This document shows positions 1-6,059 of a stretch of DNA of 64,000 nucleotides, piece by piece. The translations under genes and the position numbers were made by a program. Source of the DNA: Sideroxydans sp. (GTDB lineage: Bacteria; Pseudomonadota; Gammaproteobacteria; Burkholderiales; Gallionellaceae); the NCBI GenBank assembly GCA_024636935.1, contig JAGXGC010000020.1, positions 1 to 64,000 on the forward strand, written 5' to 3'. Below the pieces are notes generated by a model. It was not told the origin of the DNA and did no database searches. It saw only the letters and a program-made list of their open reading frames with translations. Position 1 is the first letter of the stretch. Every line of letters starts with the position of its first letter.

Positions 1-3
1 CGG

Positions 4-138
4 TGATTCTGGCATCGTGAACACTCATTCTGGTGAATGGCTAAAAGTGTTCACGTTCGAGCAGAATCGGTGTTCACGTTCCTTCAGAATGACTGTTCAC
101 GTTCGCCCAGAATGGGTGTTCACGTTGCTCCAGAATAT
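4..138 (+). repeat. Tandem 23-bp terminal repeats, IS21-type element end
   Basis: Four head-to-tail 23-bp units lie at 47-69, 70-92, 93-115 and 116-138. Each reads TGTTCACGTTC, about four variable bases, then CAGAAT. An inverted copy of the same unit lies at 4-24. Multiple short repeats at the termini are characteristic of IS21-family elements, so this is probably one end of such an element whose body lies left of the window (inference). The array interrupts the IS3 orfB gene at about 140. Confidence 0.55.
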
Positions 139-435
139 GCAATTGGGCAGGCTGCCAAAGAATTTCTTTAGATTGGGCGAGGTATAGCGCAGCGTCGCCC
201 ATCGCCCCTTGATGCCACCGCAGCGCATAAGCTTGGCCACGCGGTTCTCACTCACTCGCACACCCATTTCACGCAACCGTCGATACACCATCGGTCTGCC
301 ATAGGTGCCGCGACTGGCCTGATGCACCCGCCTGATCTGATCGGACAAGGACTCATTCTCTTGTGCTCGACGGCTGGGGCCTCGGCCGCGCCAGGCATAG
401 AAGCCGGCACGGGTGACGCCGTACACACGGCACAT
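97..435 (-). pseudogene. IS3-family transposase orfB, 3'-truncated
   Basis: The 112-residue frame begins like the OrfB half of IS3-family transposases: a YGVTRAGFYAW start, then the HTH_21 region with HQASRGTYGRP and RVAKLMR. Homology-like sequence ends near FFGSLPN (about residue 96). The rest is translated from the 23-bp repeat array. The whole DDE integrase core is missing, so it cannot catalyse transposition. In IS3 elements orfB is normally fused to orfA by -1 frameshifting; an A-rich stretch near 494-500 at the end of orfA could serve, but this copy is dead either way. Confidence 0.8.
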
Positions 436-850
436 CAGCGCGATGGAACTGTTTTCCCGGTTTGCTTCGATGAACCCGAAGATTTCCGTTTTTGATCGGA
501 AGCAAACCGGATGGCTTTTTTTAGGAGTTCATGCTCCTCCTGCAGCAGCTTGTACTTCTTCTCCAGGTCACGCAGTCGCTTGAGTTCGGCAACGGTCTCG
601 TCATCCAACTTCACACCCTTGGTCACGATCAATCCCTCCCTGGCTTGTTTGCGCCAGCGTGACAGCATGAAGGGGTGGATGTCCAGCGCCTCTGCTACAT
701 CCTGAATCAGGACATCTGGGAGATCACTTAAACGTACTGCGGTTGCCTTAAAGTGCATGCTGTAGCGATGCACTTTCGGCGGTCTTGATTTGGCCATGAA
801 ACACCTCCGTTCCGTTAGGGGGAGGTGTCAATTTTATTGGGGGAAGTTTA
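139..850 (-). mobile_element. Truncated IS3-family insertion sequence
   Basis: This is the remnant of an IS3-family element read leftward: complete orfA and the 5' third of orfB. The orfA-proximal terminus is about 827-850, which reads on the plus strand as TGTCAATTTTATTGGGGG followed by AAGTTTA, resembling IS3-family terminal repeats. The other end is lost, because the 23-bp repeat array begins at about 138. The intact end abuts sequence that looks like the right arm of an integron attC hairpin. Confidence 0.75.
435..797 (-). CDS. IS3-family transposase orfA
   Basis: This 120-residue protein is the OrfA (helix-turn-helix) subunit of an IS3-family transposase, which binds the element's ends. 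Residues about 12-60 form the HTH_Tnp_1 domain (FKATAVRLSD, then IHPFMLSRWRKQAREG). Residues about 70-97 form a leucine-zipper-like coiled coil (LKRLRDLEKKYKLLQEEHEL) used for multimerisation. Length is normal for the family. The stop overlaps the start of the truncated orfB. With the catalytic half destroyed, the protein could still bind related ends but not move them. Confidence 0.85.
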   Translation of the reverse strand: MAKSRPPKVHRYSMHFKATAVRLSDLPDVLIQDVAEALDIHPFMLSRWRKQAREGLIVTKGVKLDDETVAELKRLRDLEKKYKLLQEEHELLKKAIRFASDQKRKSSGSSKQTGKTVPSR

Positions 851-877
851 GCGTCCCGCTCGACCGTAAGGTTATGC
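851..877 (-). other. Truncated attC site, cassette 1
   Basis: The segment contains GCGTCCC, which matches the right arm of the central hairpin in the attC at 1437-1514. It is followed by CTCGACCG and the core box GTTATGC at 871-877. The other arm is missing because the IS3 end stops at 850. This is the 3' attC of the cassette holding the gene at 879-1421. Confidence 0.7.
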
Positions 878-878
878 G

Positions 879-1421
879 TCATTTGCTCGGAAACAGCTTC
901 GTACCAGGGCATTCGTTCTCCGGTTTTCCATCGCGAACGGCGTAGCCACACTCGTACTCAACGTACTCGTGATCGACGTCAATTTCGCGTCCTTGATATT
1001 CAACTGACTCCGAAAAGTAGTTACGAACGGTCATTGGAAGACCGCAGAAAGGGCAAGAGAAGTCCTCCAAAAGGTCGTGTGCTATCTCAACCTGTTTAGC
1101 AAGCATCTCAATCTCCGCGCGTGCGGAGTTCAGTTTTTCAGCGACCACTGTAACTTCTTGCTTTGTTGCCCCGTTGTCCTTGGACATGCGCTCAAGCTCG
1201 GCTTCGAGTAGCTTGGCACGAGCCGAAAGTGTTTGGGCGAGTACGTCAGGGGTCGTTCGGCGTGCCTCAACCAGTTGATCTTTCAAAGTTGACACAGTTT
1301 CTCGAAGAAGCTGAATCGTAGCGTCCTTCTGCTCTGAAAGTAGACGGTACAAGAAAAAGGCCGTCCCAACGAAGGCGACGATCGACATTATCTGGGTCCA
1401 GAAGATGACTTCAGTAGTCAC
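879..1421 (-). CDS. Cassette 1: membrane-anchored coiled-coil protein with zinc-ribbon-like tail
   Basis: No family is recognised for this 180-residue protein. Residues about 7-27 are a single N-terminal membrane segment (IMSIVAFVGTAFFLYRLL). About 30-120 is strongly charged and heptad-like, consistent with a long coiled coil. The C-terminal part has a CPFC pair near residue 123 and further cysteines in YECGYAV and ENECPG, resembling a treble-clef or zinc-ribbon module. It may be an inner-membrane protein with a cytoplasmic metal-binding head. It fills one integron cassette and starts 16 bp inside the upstream attC core, as cassette genes usually do. Function unknown. Confidence 0.75.
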   Translation of the reverse strand: MTTEVIFWTQIMSIVAFVGTAFFLYRLLSEQKDATIQLLRETVSTLKDQLVEARRTTPDVLAQTLSARAKLLEAELERMSKDNGATKQEVTVVAEKLNSARAEIEMLAKQVEIAHDLLEDFSCPFCGLPMTVRNYFSESVEYQGREIDVDHEYVEYECGYAVRDGKPENECPGTKLFPSK

Positions 1422-1436
1422 ATGGTTCCTTATGAC

Positions 1437-1514
1437 GCATAACGTGCAGCTAAGGGGCGCGCCGAAGGCGCGTCCCAGCGACCGGAGGGAGCGAACTTGA
1501 GCGTAGGGTTAGGC
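1437..1514 (-). other. attC recombination site
   Basis: Core boxes are GCATAAC (1437-1443) and GTTAGGC (1508-1514), 78 bp overall. The imperfect palindrome between them has a central hairpin, GGGGCGCGCC against GCGCGTCCC, with a GAAG loop. It separates cassettes 1 and 2. Confidence 0.85.
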
Positions 1515-1548
1515 TGGTGCATGGAATTAAGCTCACTGCCAGTTACTC

Positions 1549-1914
1549 TTAGGGCGCATAATTGGGGTGTTGCTCAAGTATCCGCAAGACATATTCAGAT
1601 ACCTCTTTCGGTAGAGCGTGGCTTTCATTAGCAAAGGACGCGTGGACGTGCCTAGCATCGAAGAAGCCATCAGGCACAAGAACTCGAGATGCTTTATATT
1701 TTCCAGGCCTCTGTTCTCCGTCATCAATTGCCATGTGTTCAAAACCTGGACGCCAAGTAATGGAGCGTTCGTTGTGGCCTTTGCTATAACACAGCTCAAA
1801 ACCGTTAAAGCTGAGGTCTTCATTGAGCCAGACTATAAGATCAAAGTCCTCTGAAAAAAACCACCGACGCTTTGGCTCGCCGGGGATTTGACGGACATTA
1901 AGACGTTCCCTCAC
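1549..1914 (-). CDS. Cassette 2: hypothetical protein
   Basis: This 121-residue protein of unknown function is rich in aromatic residues (RRWFFSEDFDLIVWL, GFELCYSK), with no signal peptide or membrane segment, so probably cytoplasmic. The GTG start at 1914 is chosen because a GGAGAA ribosome-binding sequence lies 8 bases upstream, inside the cassette. The longer frame to 1950 would run through the attC core and is unlikely to be used. The C-terminus (SEYVLRILEQHPNYAP) is helical. The gene is the sole cargo of its cassette. Confidence 0.65.
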   Translation of the reverse strand: MRERLNVRQIPGEPKRRWFFSEDFDLIVWLNEDLSFNGFELCYSKGHNERSITWRPGFEHMAIDDGEQRPGKYKASRVLVPDGFFDARHVHASFANESHALPKEVSEYVLRILEQHPNYAP

Positions 1915-1931
1915 GATATTTTCTCCGTGCG

Positions 1932-1998
1932 CTCTAACGTTTGAATTCACCGGCCTGCGCGGCTTTTCGCGCAGGTCCGGTGGAATGATTGGTTGGGC
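1932..1998 (-). other. attC recombination site
   Basis: Boxes are CTCTAAC (one mismatch to RYYYAAC) at 1932-1938 and GTTGGGC at 1992-1998, 67 bp overall. The long internal palindrome pairs CACCGG and CCTGCGC with GCGCAGG and TCCGGTG. It separates cassettes 2 and 3. Confidence 0.8.
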
Positions 1999-2007
1999 AT
2001 CGGGTGC

Positions 2008-2481
2008 TCACCGTCGCCACCAAACAAGCTCTTTGCGCGAAGTATTCCAGTAGAAATGGAACGAATCGCAGCTATCGTCGACAACAGAGAATGCGGAACA
2101 GCCTTTTACTTCCTTGCACCCAGGAAGATTACCCATCTCTTCATCGGAGCAAACGAGTGATGATGTTTCAAGACGCACAGGAGTTGAGCAGAGGGAATTT
2201 TGGCTGTGCCTCCCCACGGGGAACTGCATCGTTATGGGGCGCGCGCCACGCTGAATAAACCCGACCCACACACTCTCATCTTTCCCGTAACCAACAGCTA
2301 TTCGCTCAGGCCTTCCATCACAGGTGATGTCTGAAACGACCACCGATTTTTCGTCCCAGCGAACGGAGGGCTGCGCTTTGCGAAGTGTAGAAATGGCGGA
2401 TGCGCTTGCCGTTTCGCCAGCAGCAACTGCACTTGCGCTAAAGGCGCAAAGAATGGCAATGGCAAAAAAGCGCGGAATCAT
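2008..2481 (-). CDS. Cassette 3: secreted hypothetical protein
   Basis: This 157-residue protein has a clear Sec signal peptide (MIPRFFAIAILCAFSASAVAA, cleaved after AAA-type residues near 21), so it is probably periplasmic or secreted. The mature part has six or more cysteines (ITCDGRP, SLCSTP, LVCSDE, LPGCKE, KGCSAF, DDSCDSF), suggesting disulfides. The VSDITCDGRPERIAVGYGKDE region resembles FG-GAP/VCBS-like repeats seen in some cassette proteins, but the match is weak. The ATG at 2481 is preferred over a TTG at 2493 that lies in the attC core. No Shine-Dalgarno is visible. Function unknown. Confidence 0.7.
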   Translation of the reverse strand: MIPRFFAIAILCAFSASAVAAGETASASAISTLRKAQPSVRWDEKSVVVSDITCDGRPERIAVGYGKDESVWVGFIQRGARPITMQFPVGRHSQNSLCSTPVRLETSSLVCSDEEMGNLPGCKEVKGCSAFSVVDDSCDSFHFYWNTSRKELVWWRR

Positions 2482-2487
2482 GACGAT

Positions 2488-2547
2488 GCCCAACGTGGAG
2501 CTCAGGGGCGCCCGCTTGCGGGCGTCCCTTGGAGTGCAGGGTTAGAT
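2488..2547 (-). other. attC recombination site
   Basis: Boxes are GCCCAAC (2488-2494) and GTTAGAT (2541-2547), 60 bp overall. The central hairpin pairs GGGGCGCCCGC with GCGGGCGTCCC across a TT loop. It separates cassettes 3 and 4. The cassette 4 reading frame ends inside it. Confidence 0.85.
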
Positions 2548-3029
2548 GACGGCGTTGACATCTGCCAATAGTAACTAGGGAAATGCTCCCACTTCGTCAC
2601 TCTTGGGCTATCAACTTCCTCCCATATTATGTATTCCTTCCCCTGATCCAACTGCGTTTTGAAAGAAATGCTATTAGCATCAAGCCAACTTTTAAATTGT
2701 TCGTTTTGCTTACCACCAAAGTGGATATGCCGCCCCTGCGGAAGAGGTGCGCCAAAAAGAGAAATTTGAATTGTCTCGACAGACTTTTTATCCGATGCCT
2801 TCCATTCAACGTATTCCTTCCCGTCAGTTTCAGTGTGTATCTCGTGAGGGATTCCGGCATCTTTTAGCGCCTGTTTGAATTGTTGTTGCTGTCTAGCATC
2901 TGTGTAAGAGATGCTTTCAGAAACAAGTCGCTGTTCTACGATGCGTGATGACTGCTGAGAGTCGCAGCCATAGAGTGCGACCATAATTCCAACAACAATG
3001 ACCATTGTTATGCGTGAAATCATAGGCAT
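2502..3029 (-). CDS. Cassette 4: lipoprotein with two similar repeats
   Basis: This 175-residue predicted lipoprotein has an N-terminal hydrophobic stretch ending in a lipobox-like LYGC near residue 22. Two related segments follow: FKQALKDAGIP leading to GKEYVEW, and FKSWLDANSI leading to GKEYIIW, which look like an internal duplication of about 55 residues. The last 13 or so residues (NPALQGTPASGRP) are translated from the attC, a known habit of cassette genes. The ATG at 3029 is formed by the recombination core (GTTAGATG); an ATG at 3023 is equally possible. Function unknown. Confidence 0.7.
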   Translation of the reverse strand: MPMISRITMVIVVGIMVALYGCDSQQSSRIVEQRLVSESISYTDARQQQQFKQALKDAGIPHEIHTETDGKEYVEWKASDKKSVETIQISLFGAPLPQGRHIHFGGKQNEQFKSWLDANSISFKTQLDQGKEYIIWEEVDSPRVTKWEHFPSYYWQMSTPSSNPALQGTPASGRP

Positions 3030-3102
3030 CTAACGTGAAGGTAAGGGGCTGCGCTTTAGCGCAGTCCCAGCCCGAAGGGCGAGCTTGACCGAAGGGTTAG
3101 GT
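3028..3102 (-). other. attC recombination site
   Basis: Boxes are ATCTAAC (3028-3034) and GTTAGGT (3096-3102), 75 bp overall. The central hairpin pairs GGGGCTGCGC with GCGCAGTCCC across TTTA. It is the best-formed attC here and separates cassettes 4 and 5. Confidence 0.9.
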
Positions 3103-3112
3103 GTTTTATCAG

Positions 3113-3370
3113 CTATTGCCATGGCTGCTTAGGCTCCAGCGATTTACGATAGGCGTCATTATCTGCAACAACAAGTGCCGAGTAATAGCGCCCCCAAGGG
3201 CCAATGCCTGTCGCACTAAGAATAGCAAACGTCAAAATTAGCCAGCCAAGTAAAGGAATAACGAGGGGCACACAATCTAGTCCCCGAAACCAGATCGGTG
3301 CTGCAAATATTGTGAAGCCAACTAACGCCAATAAGCGTTGAGCGATAGCGTGTTTAGTGCTTTTTCTCAT
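3113..3370 (-). CDS. Cassette 5: small inner-membrane protein
   Basis: This 85-residue protein has two hydrophobic segments, about residues 12-28 (LLALVGFTIFAAPIWF) and 33-55 (VPLVIPLLGWLILTFAILS), so it is predicted to be a small integral membrane protein. The short C-terminal tail (YYSALVVADNDAYRKS) is hydrophilic. The ATG lies three bases inside the cassette core box GTTAGGT. It would be the first cassette if attI lay at 3381 or beyond. No family recognised. Confidence 0.65.
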   Translation of the reverse strand: MRKSTKHAIAQRLLALVGFTIFAAPIWFRGLDCVPLVIPLLGWLILTFAILSATGIGPWGRYYSALVVADNDAYRKSLEPKQPWQ

Positions 3371-3380
3371 GGCACCTAAC

Positions 3381-3717
3381 GTAAAGTAGACACCCTAAAA
3401 AATGCCGTGAAAAGCACCTTCGAGGTGTCTAATCTGGAAAACTGTGTGCAATGAGTTGTATTTAAAGCTTGTCAATTTTTCGCACACCCTAAAAATCCCG
3501 ACAAATACACCACCTTAAATACCCCAATCGTTGAACAGCATTTAGCAAATGTCAGGTGTCGATTGAGTTCTCTCCAACCACAATCGACACGAACCGTAAA
3601 CGTCCAGATGGAACACGTCAACAACTTCGACGGCCTATATATATTCTCCCTTCAATGTACCGGAGTCGAATTGCTTTGACTATGGTGGGCAGCTTGCTGC
3701 CCACCATGTGATTTTGA
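3381..3717. other. Non-coding flank of the cassette array, possible attI remnant
   Basis: No credible gene is seen. The first cassette's core box (3374-3380) is followed here by two near-identical stretches, ACACCCTAAAAAATGCCG at 3390-3407 and ACACCCTAAAAATCCCG at 3484-3500. Short direct repeats next to the first cassette would be compatible with an attI region, but no integrase follows. A 12-bp perfect hairpin with a TT loop lies at 3682-3707 (stem ATGGTGGGCAGC). Confidence 0.4.
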
Positions 3718-3974
3718 CCTTTGCTTTTCTTTCCCCTGTGCGCCGCCGAGTAGCGCAGGCAGGTCAGGGGATGTCGGCGAGGACTGTCTGAGCGCGTAGC
3801 GCGAGTTCCGCAGCCGCCTGACCAGTCGACAACAAGCCGCACAGCGGATTGTTGCGGCGAAGACTAACCTTCAGGTTATGTCGTAGCCAACAACGCAGGG
3901 AACCCCGAAGGGGCGGTAAACCGGGGTCGCCTTTTCTTTGGCTACTTTCTTTTGGCGAAGCAAAAGAAAGTAGC
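3718..3974. repeat. Dispersed intergenic repeat typical of betaproteobacteria
   Basis: The segment begins near TTTGCTTTTCTTTCCCCTG and ends in a perfect 13-bp hairpin, GCTACTTTCTTTT (3941-3953) against AAAAGAAAGTAGC (3962-3974). Repeats of this make-up are scattered between genes in many betaproteobacteria (recalled knowledge, not searched). Frames across it encode arginine-rich low-complexity peptides and are not treated as genes. Confidence 0.5.
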
Positions 3975-4147
3975 TTGCTGTCGGGCAACCCCCGACGGTT
4001 TTGATTGATGGGTATCGCAACCCAGCCTCTCACCTATGCAACATGCCACGCCCACTTCTGGTGCGCAGCCTCTTCCCGTGCACTGCTATCAGGCAATCCA
4101 ATTTGCCGTCATGACATAACTCGCTGTATCTACAGGAATGAAGAAGC

Positions 4148-4163
4148 TGGCACGCATCATGCT
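4148..4163 (+). promoter_or_regulatory. Candidate sigma-54 promoter upstream of the guanidine riboswitch
   Basis: TGGCACGCATCATGCT matches the sigma-54 consensus TGGCACG-N4-TTGC with one mismatch. The invariant GG (4149-4150) and GC (4161-4162) have the required spacing. Transcription would begin near 4174, about 30 bases before the riboswitch. An NtrC half-site (TGCAC at 4079-4083) lies upstream, but no full site was found. Confidence 0.55.
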
Positions 4164-4204
4164 GTATAGCTAGCGAGGGTGCTGATCATGTCGATCAGTC
4201 ACTT

Positions 4205-4312
4205 GTGAGAACTAGGGTTCCGATTGCCGAGTTTTAAAACGGCGATGTCTGGTCCGAGAGTTCTCGGTCTTGTCGGAGACAAGGCTCCACGGAGGGATAA
4301 AAGCCCGGGAGG
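4205..4312 (+). promoter_or_regulatory. Guanidine-I (ykkC) riboswitch aptamer
   Basis: The ykkC/guanidine-I signature blocks occur in order: CTAGGGTTCCG at 4212-4222, CTGGTCCGAGAG at 4249-4260, and ACGGAGGGATAAAAGCCCGG ending near 4309. The 3' part of the aptamer is also the left arm of a terminator, giving an ON switch: guanidine binding holds the aptamer and prevents termination. This fixes the likely substrate of the downstream operon as guanidine rather than urea. Confidence 0.92.
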
Positions 4313-4357
4313 ATGTGACCACGTTACGGTTGGCACCCTCCCGGGCTTTGTTATTTT
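4300..4357 (+). terminator. Riboswitch-controlled intrinsic terminator
   Basis: AAAGCCCGGGAGG (4300-4312) pairs perfectly with CCTCCCGGGCTTT (4337-4349) and is followed by GTTATTTT. The left arm overlaps the 3' end of the aptamer, so the two folds exclude each other. The first gene starts 13 bases downstream. Confidence 0.9.
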
Positions 4358-4369
4358 CAGGAGTGTGTG

Positions 4370-5188
4370 ATGTCGTCACGTAACAAGATTCTCGCCAGGT
4401 GGGACAGTCTCTGGGTGATACGCGGGGAGTTGAGCCGCCGCACCTATCTCATGTTCGCGCTGTTCGGCATGCTGGTTCCGCTGGCCGCGTGGTGGGGCGT
4501 GTCGGTCAGCGGCTGGATGGACAAGGTGTTCATGCCGGGGCCGATGGATGTGGTGTCCCGTGCTTACACCTGGTTCATGGAAGACGAGCTGTCGCACGAC
4601 ATCTGGATCAGTACCTATCGCGTCCTCGCCGGATTCACGCTGTCTGCCGTGCTGGCCATCCCCATCGGCTTGATGATCGGCACCTACCGTCCGGTGCAGG
4701 CCATGCTGGAACCGCTCACCGATTTCATCCGCTACATGCCCGCTGTCGCCTTCATCCCGCTGGTGATGTTGTGGGTCGGTATCGACGAGAGCTCCAAGAT
4801 CGCCATCATCTTCATCGGCACTTTCTTCCAGATGGTGCTGATGGTGGCGGAGGACGTGCGCCGCGTGCCCATCACCCAGATCGAGGCGGCGCAGACCATG
4901 GGCGCGAGCCGAGCCGAGATCGTGTCGCTGGTGATCGTGCCGTCAGCCAAGCCCGCCTTGCTCGACACCTTGCGCGTAACCATGGGCTGGGCGTGGACCT
5001 ATCTGGTCGTAGCCGAACTGGTCGCCGCCAATTCCGGCCTCGGCTATTCCATCCTGCGCGCACAGCGCTTCATGCAGACCGACAAGATCTTCGCCGGCAT
5101 CATTTTGATCGGCCTCATCGGTCTGACCATAGACCAGTTGTTCCGCTGGCTGCATCGCAGGAACTTCCCCTGGATGTACAAGAAATAA
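4370..5188 (+). CDS. ABC transporter permease, guanidine uptake
   Basis: Inner-membrane permease of the nitrate/taurine/sulfonate (NitT/TauT) ABC family, about 272 residues with around six membrane helices. The EAA loop that contacts the ATPase is visible as EAAQTMGASRAEIVSLVIVP near residues 170-190. The ATG at 4370 is used because CAGGAG at 4358-4363 is well placed; a GTG at 4367 is also possible. As the first gene after the guanidine riboswitch it most likely imports guanidine, together with the ATPase that follows and the binding protein at 14093. Such NitT-like transporters are commonly linked to guanidine carboxylase operons; the substrate is inferred from context. Confidence 0.88.
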   Translation: MSSRNKILARWDSLWVIRGELSRRTYLMFALFGMLVPLAAWWGVSVSGWMDKVFMPGPMDVVSRAYTWFMEDELSHDIWISTYRVLAGFTLSAVLAIPIGLMIGTYRPVQAMLEPLTDFIRYMPAVAFIPLVMLWVGIDESSKIAIIFIGTFFQMVLMVAEDVRRVPITQIEAAQTMGASRAEIVSLVIVPSAKPALLDTLRVTMGWAWTYLVVAELVAANSGLGYSILRAQRFMQTDKIFAGIILIGLIGLTIDQLFRWLHRRNFPWMYKK

Positions 5189-5193
5189 GGCGA

Positions 5194-6048
5194 ATGATGA
5201 CGACCAAGATCAGCATACAGGCAGCACACAAGACCTTCGGCAGCGGCGAGAAGGCCATCGTCGCCCTGCAGGAAGTGAATCTGGAGATCGGCAGCAACGA
5301 GTTCGTCACCTTCGTCGGTGCGTCGGGCTGCGGCAAGTCCACGCTGCTGCGCTGCATCGGCGGACTGGAGAGTTTGTCTTCCGGCAGCATCAAGGTGGAC
5401 GGTGCAGAAATCAACGGCCCCGGCGTGGATCGCGCCATGGTGTTCCAGCACTACAGCCTGTACCCGTGGCTGACGGTGACGGAGAACATCAAGTTCAGCC
5501 GTCAGCTGCGGGCAGGGCGTGAAGAGCTGACCTCATCGGATGTCGAAGCCGCCTCCGGCCGCGCCGATGCCCTGATCAATCTGATGGGGCTGAACCATGT
5601 GCGCGACGCTTATCCCAACCAGCTTTCCGGCGGCATGCAGCAGCGCGTCGCCATCGCGCGCGCCTTGTTGCCGCGCCCGCAGATATTGCTGATGGACGAA
5701 CCCTTCGGCGCGCTCGATGCGCAGACGCGCGAAGTGATGCACGACATGATCCTGCATGTCTCCAAACTGGAGAAGACCACCATCGTGTTCGTCACCCACG
5801 ACGTGGAAGAAGCCATCTATCTGGGGCAGCGCGTGGTGGTGATGGCGCCGCGTCCGGGACGGGTAGACAGCATCTATCAGGTCGACCTGCCGGAGCAGCG
5901 CGATCAGGACATGAAGCTGGCACCGGGTTTCCTGCAGCAGAAGAAAGCCATCCTGACCCGCATCCGCGAGACCGCCGGCATGCACACCGATTACGAACTG
6001 CTGGAACGCATGACACAGCAAGCCGCACAACAGAACGACATGCAATGA
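5194..6048 (+). CDS. ABC transporter ATP-binding protein, guanidine uptake
   Basis: The 284-residue ATPase subunit has Walker [10 protein letters not shown] near residue 45, Q-loop [10 protein letters not shown], signature LSGGMQQR, Walker [13 protein letters not shown] and switch histidine FVTHDVEEA. It is of the SsuB/TauB/NrtD type. The start is the ATG pair at 5194/5197, six bases after the permease stop; upstream sequence in this frame is only an alternative reading of the permease gene. The C-terminal 60 residues form the usual extension of this family. It energises import through the neighbouring permease. Confidence 0.9.
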   Translation: MMTTKISIQAAHKTFGSGEKAIVALQEVNLEIGSNEFVTFVGASGCGKSTLLRCIGGLESLSSGSIKVDGAEINGPGVDRAMVFQHYSLYPWLTVTENIKFSRQLRAGREELTSSDVEAASGRADALINLMGLNHVRDAYPNQLSGGMQQRVAIARALLPRPQILLMDEPFGALDAQTREVMHDMILHVSKLEKTTIVFVTHDVEEAIYLGQRVVVMAPRPGRVDSIYQVDLPEQRDQDMKLAPGFLQQKKAILTRIRETAGMHTDYELLERMTQQAAQQNDMQ

Positions 6049-6059
6049 GGGACAAGACA

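Larger units (their letters stand above)
851..3380 (-). mobile_element. Integron cassette array of five cassettes, no integrase
   Basis: Five small minus-strand genes are each separated by an attC-like site bounded by RYYYAAC and GTTRRRY core boxes. In a true cassette the core box at its start matches the one at its end. Cassette 1 gives GTTATGC at both ends, cassette 3 GTTGGGC, cassette 4 GTTAGAT and cassette 5 GTTAGGT, all exact. Cassette 2 gives GTTAGAG and GTTAGGC. All genes face one way, as in integrons. No tyrosine-recombinase gene is seen at the 3380 end where intI would lie, so this is a CALIN or decayed integron. Confidence 0.85.

Noticed and set aside
47-138. Regular 23-bp direct repeats as a CRISPR array
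   Set aside because: The units are contiguous with no unique spacers of usual length, and sit at a transposon junction.
748-951. 67-residue minus-strand frame across the IS3 end and cassette 1
   Set aside because: It joins unrelated sequences across a junction and shares its frame with no known protein.
3447-3475. Cassette promoter (Pc) with a perfect TTGACA on the minus strand at 3470-3475
   Set aside because: No acceptable -10 box lies 16-18 bases downstream (best is ATTGCA).
3618-4033. Two overlapping minus-strand reading frames of 74 and 89 residues in the gap before the guanidine operon
   Set aside because: They are translations of a dispersed repeat and hairpins, Arg/Leu-rich and low in complexity, without a ribosome-binding site.
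4079-4095. Full NtrC site upstream of the riboswitch promoter
   Set aside because: Only the TGCAC half matches; the second half has three or more mismatches.
4399-5193. Long plus-strand reading frame running through the permease gene into the ATPase
   Set aside because: Arg/His-rich shadow of the permease in another frame; the true ATPase start is at 5194.
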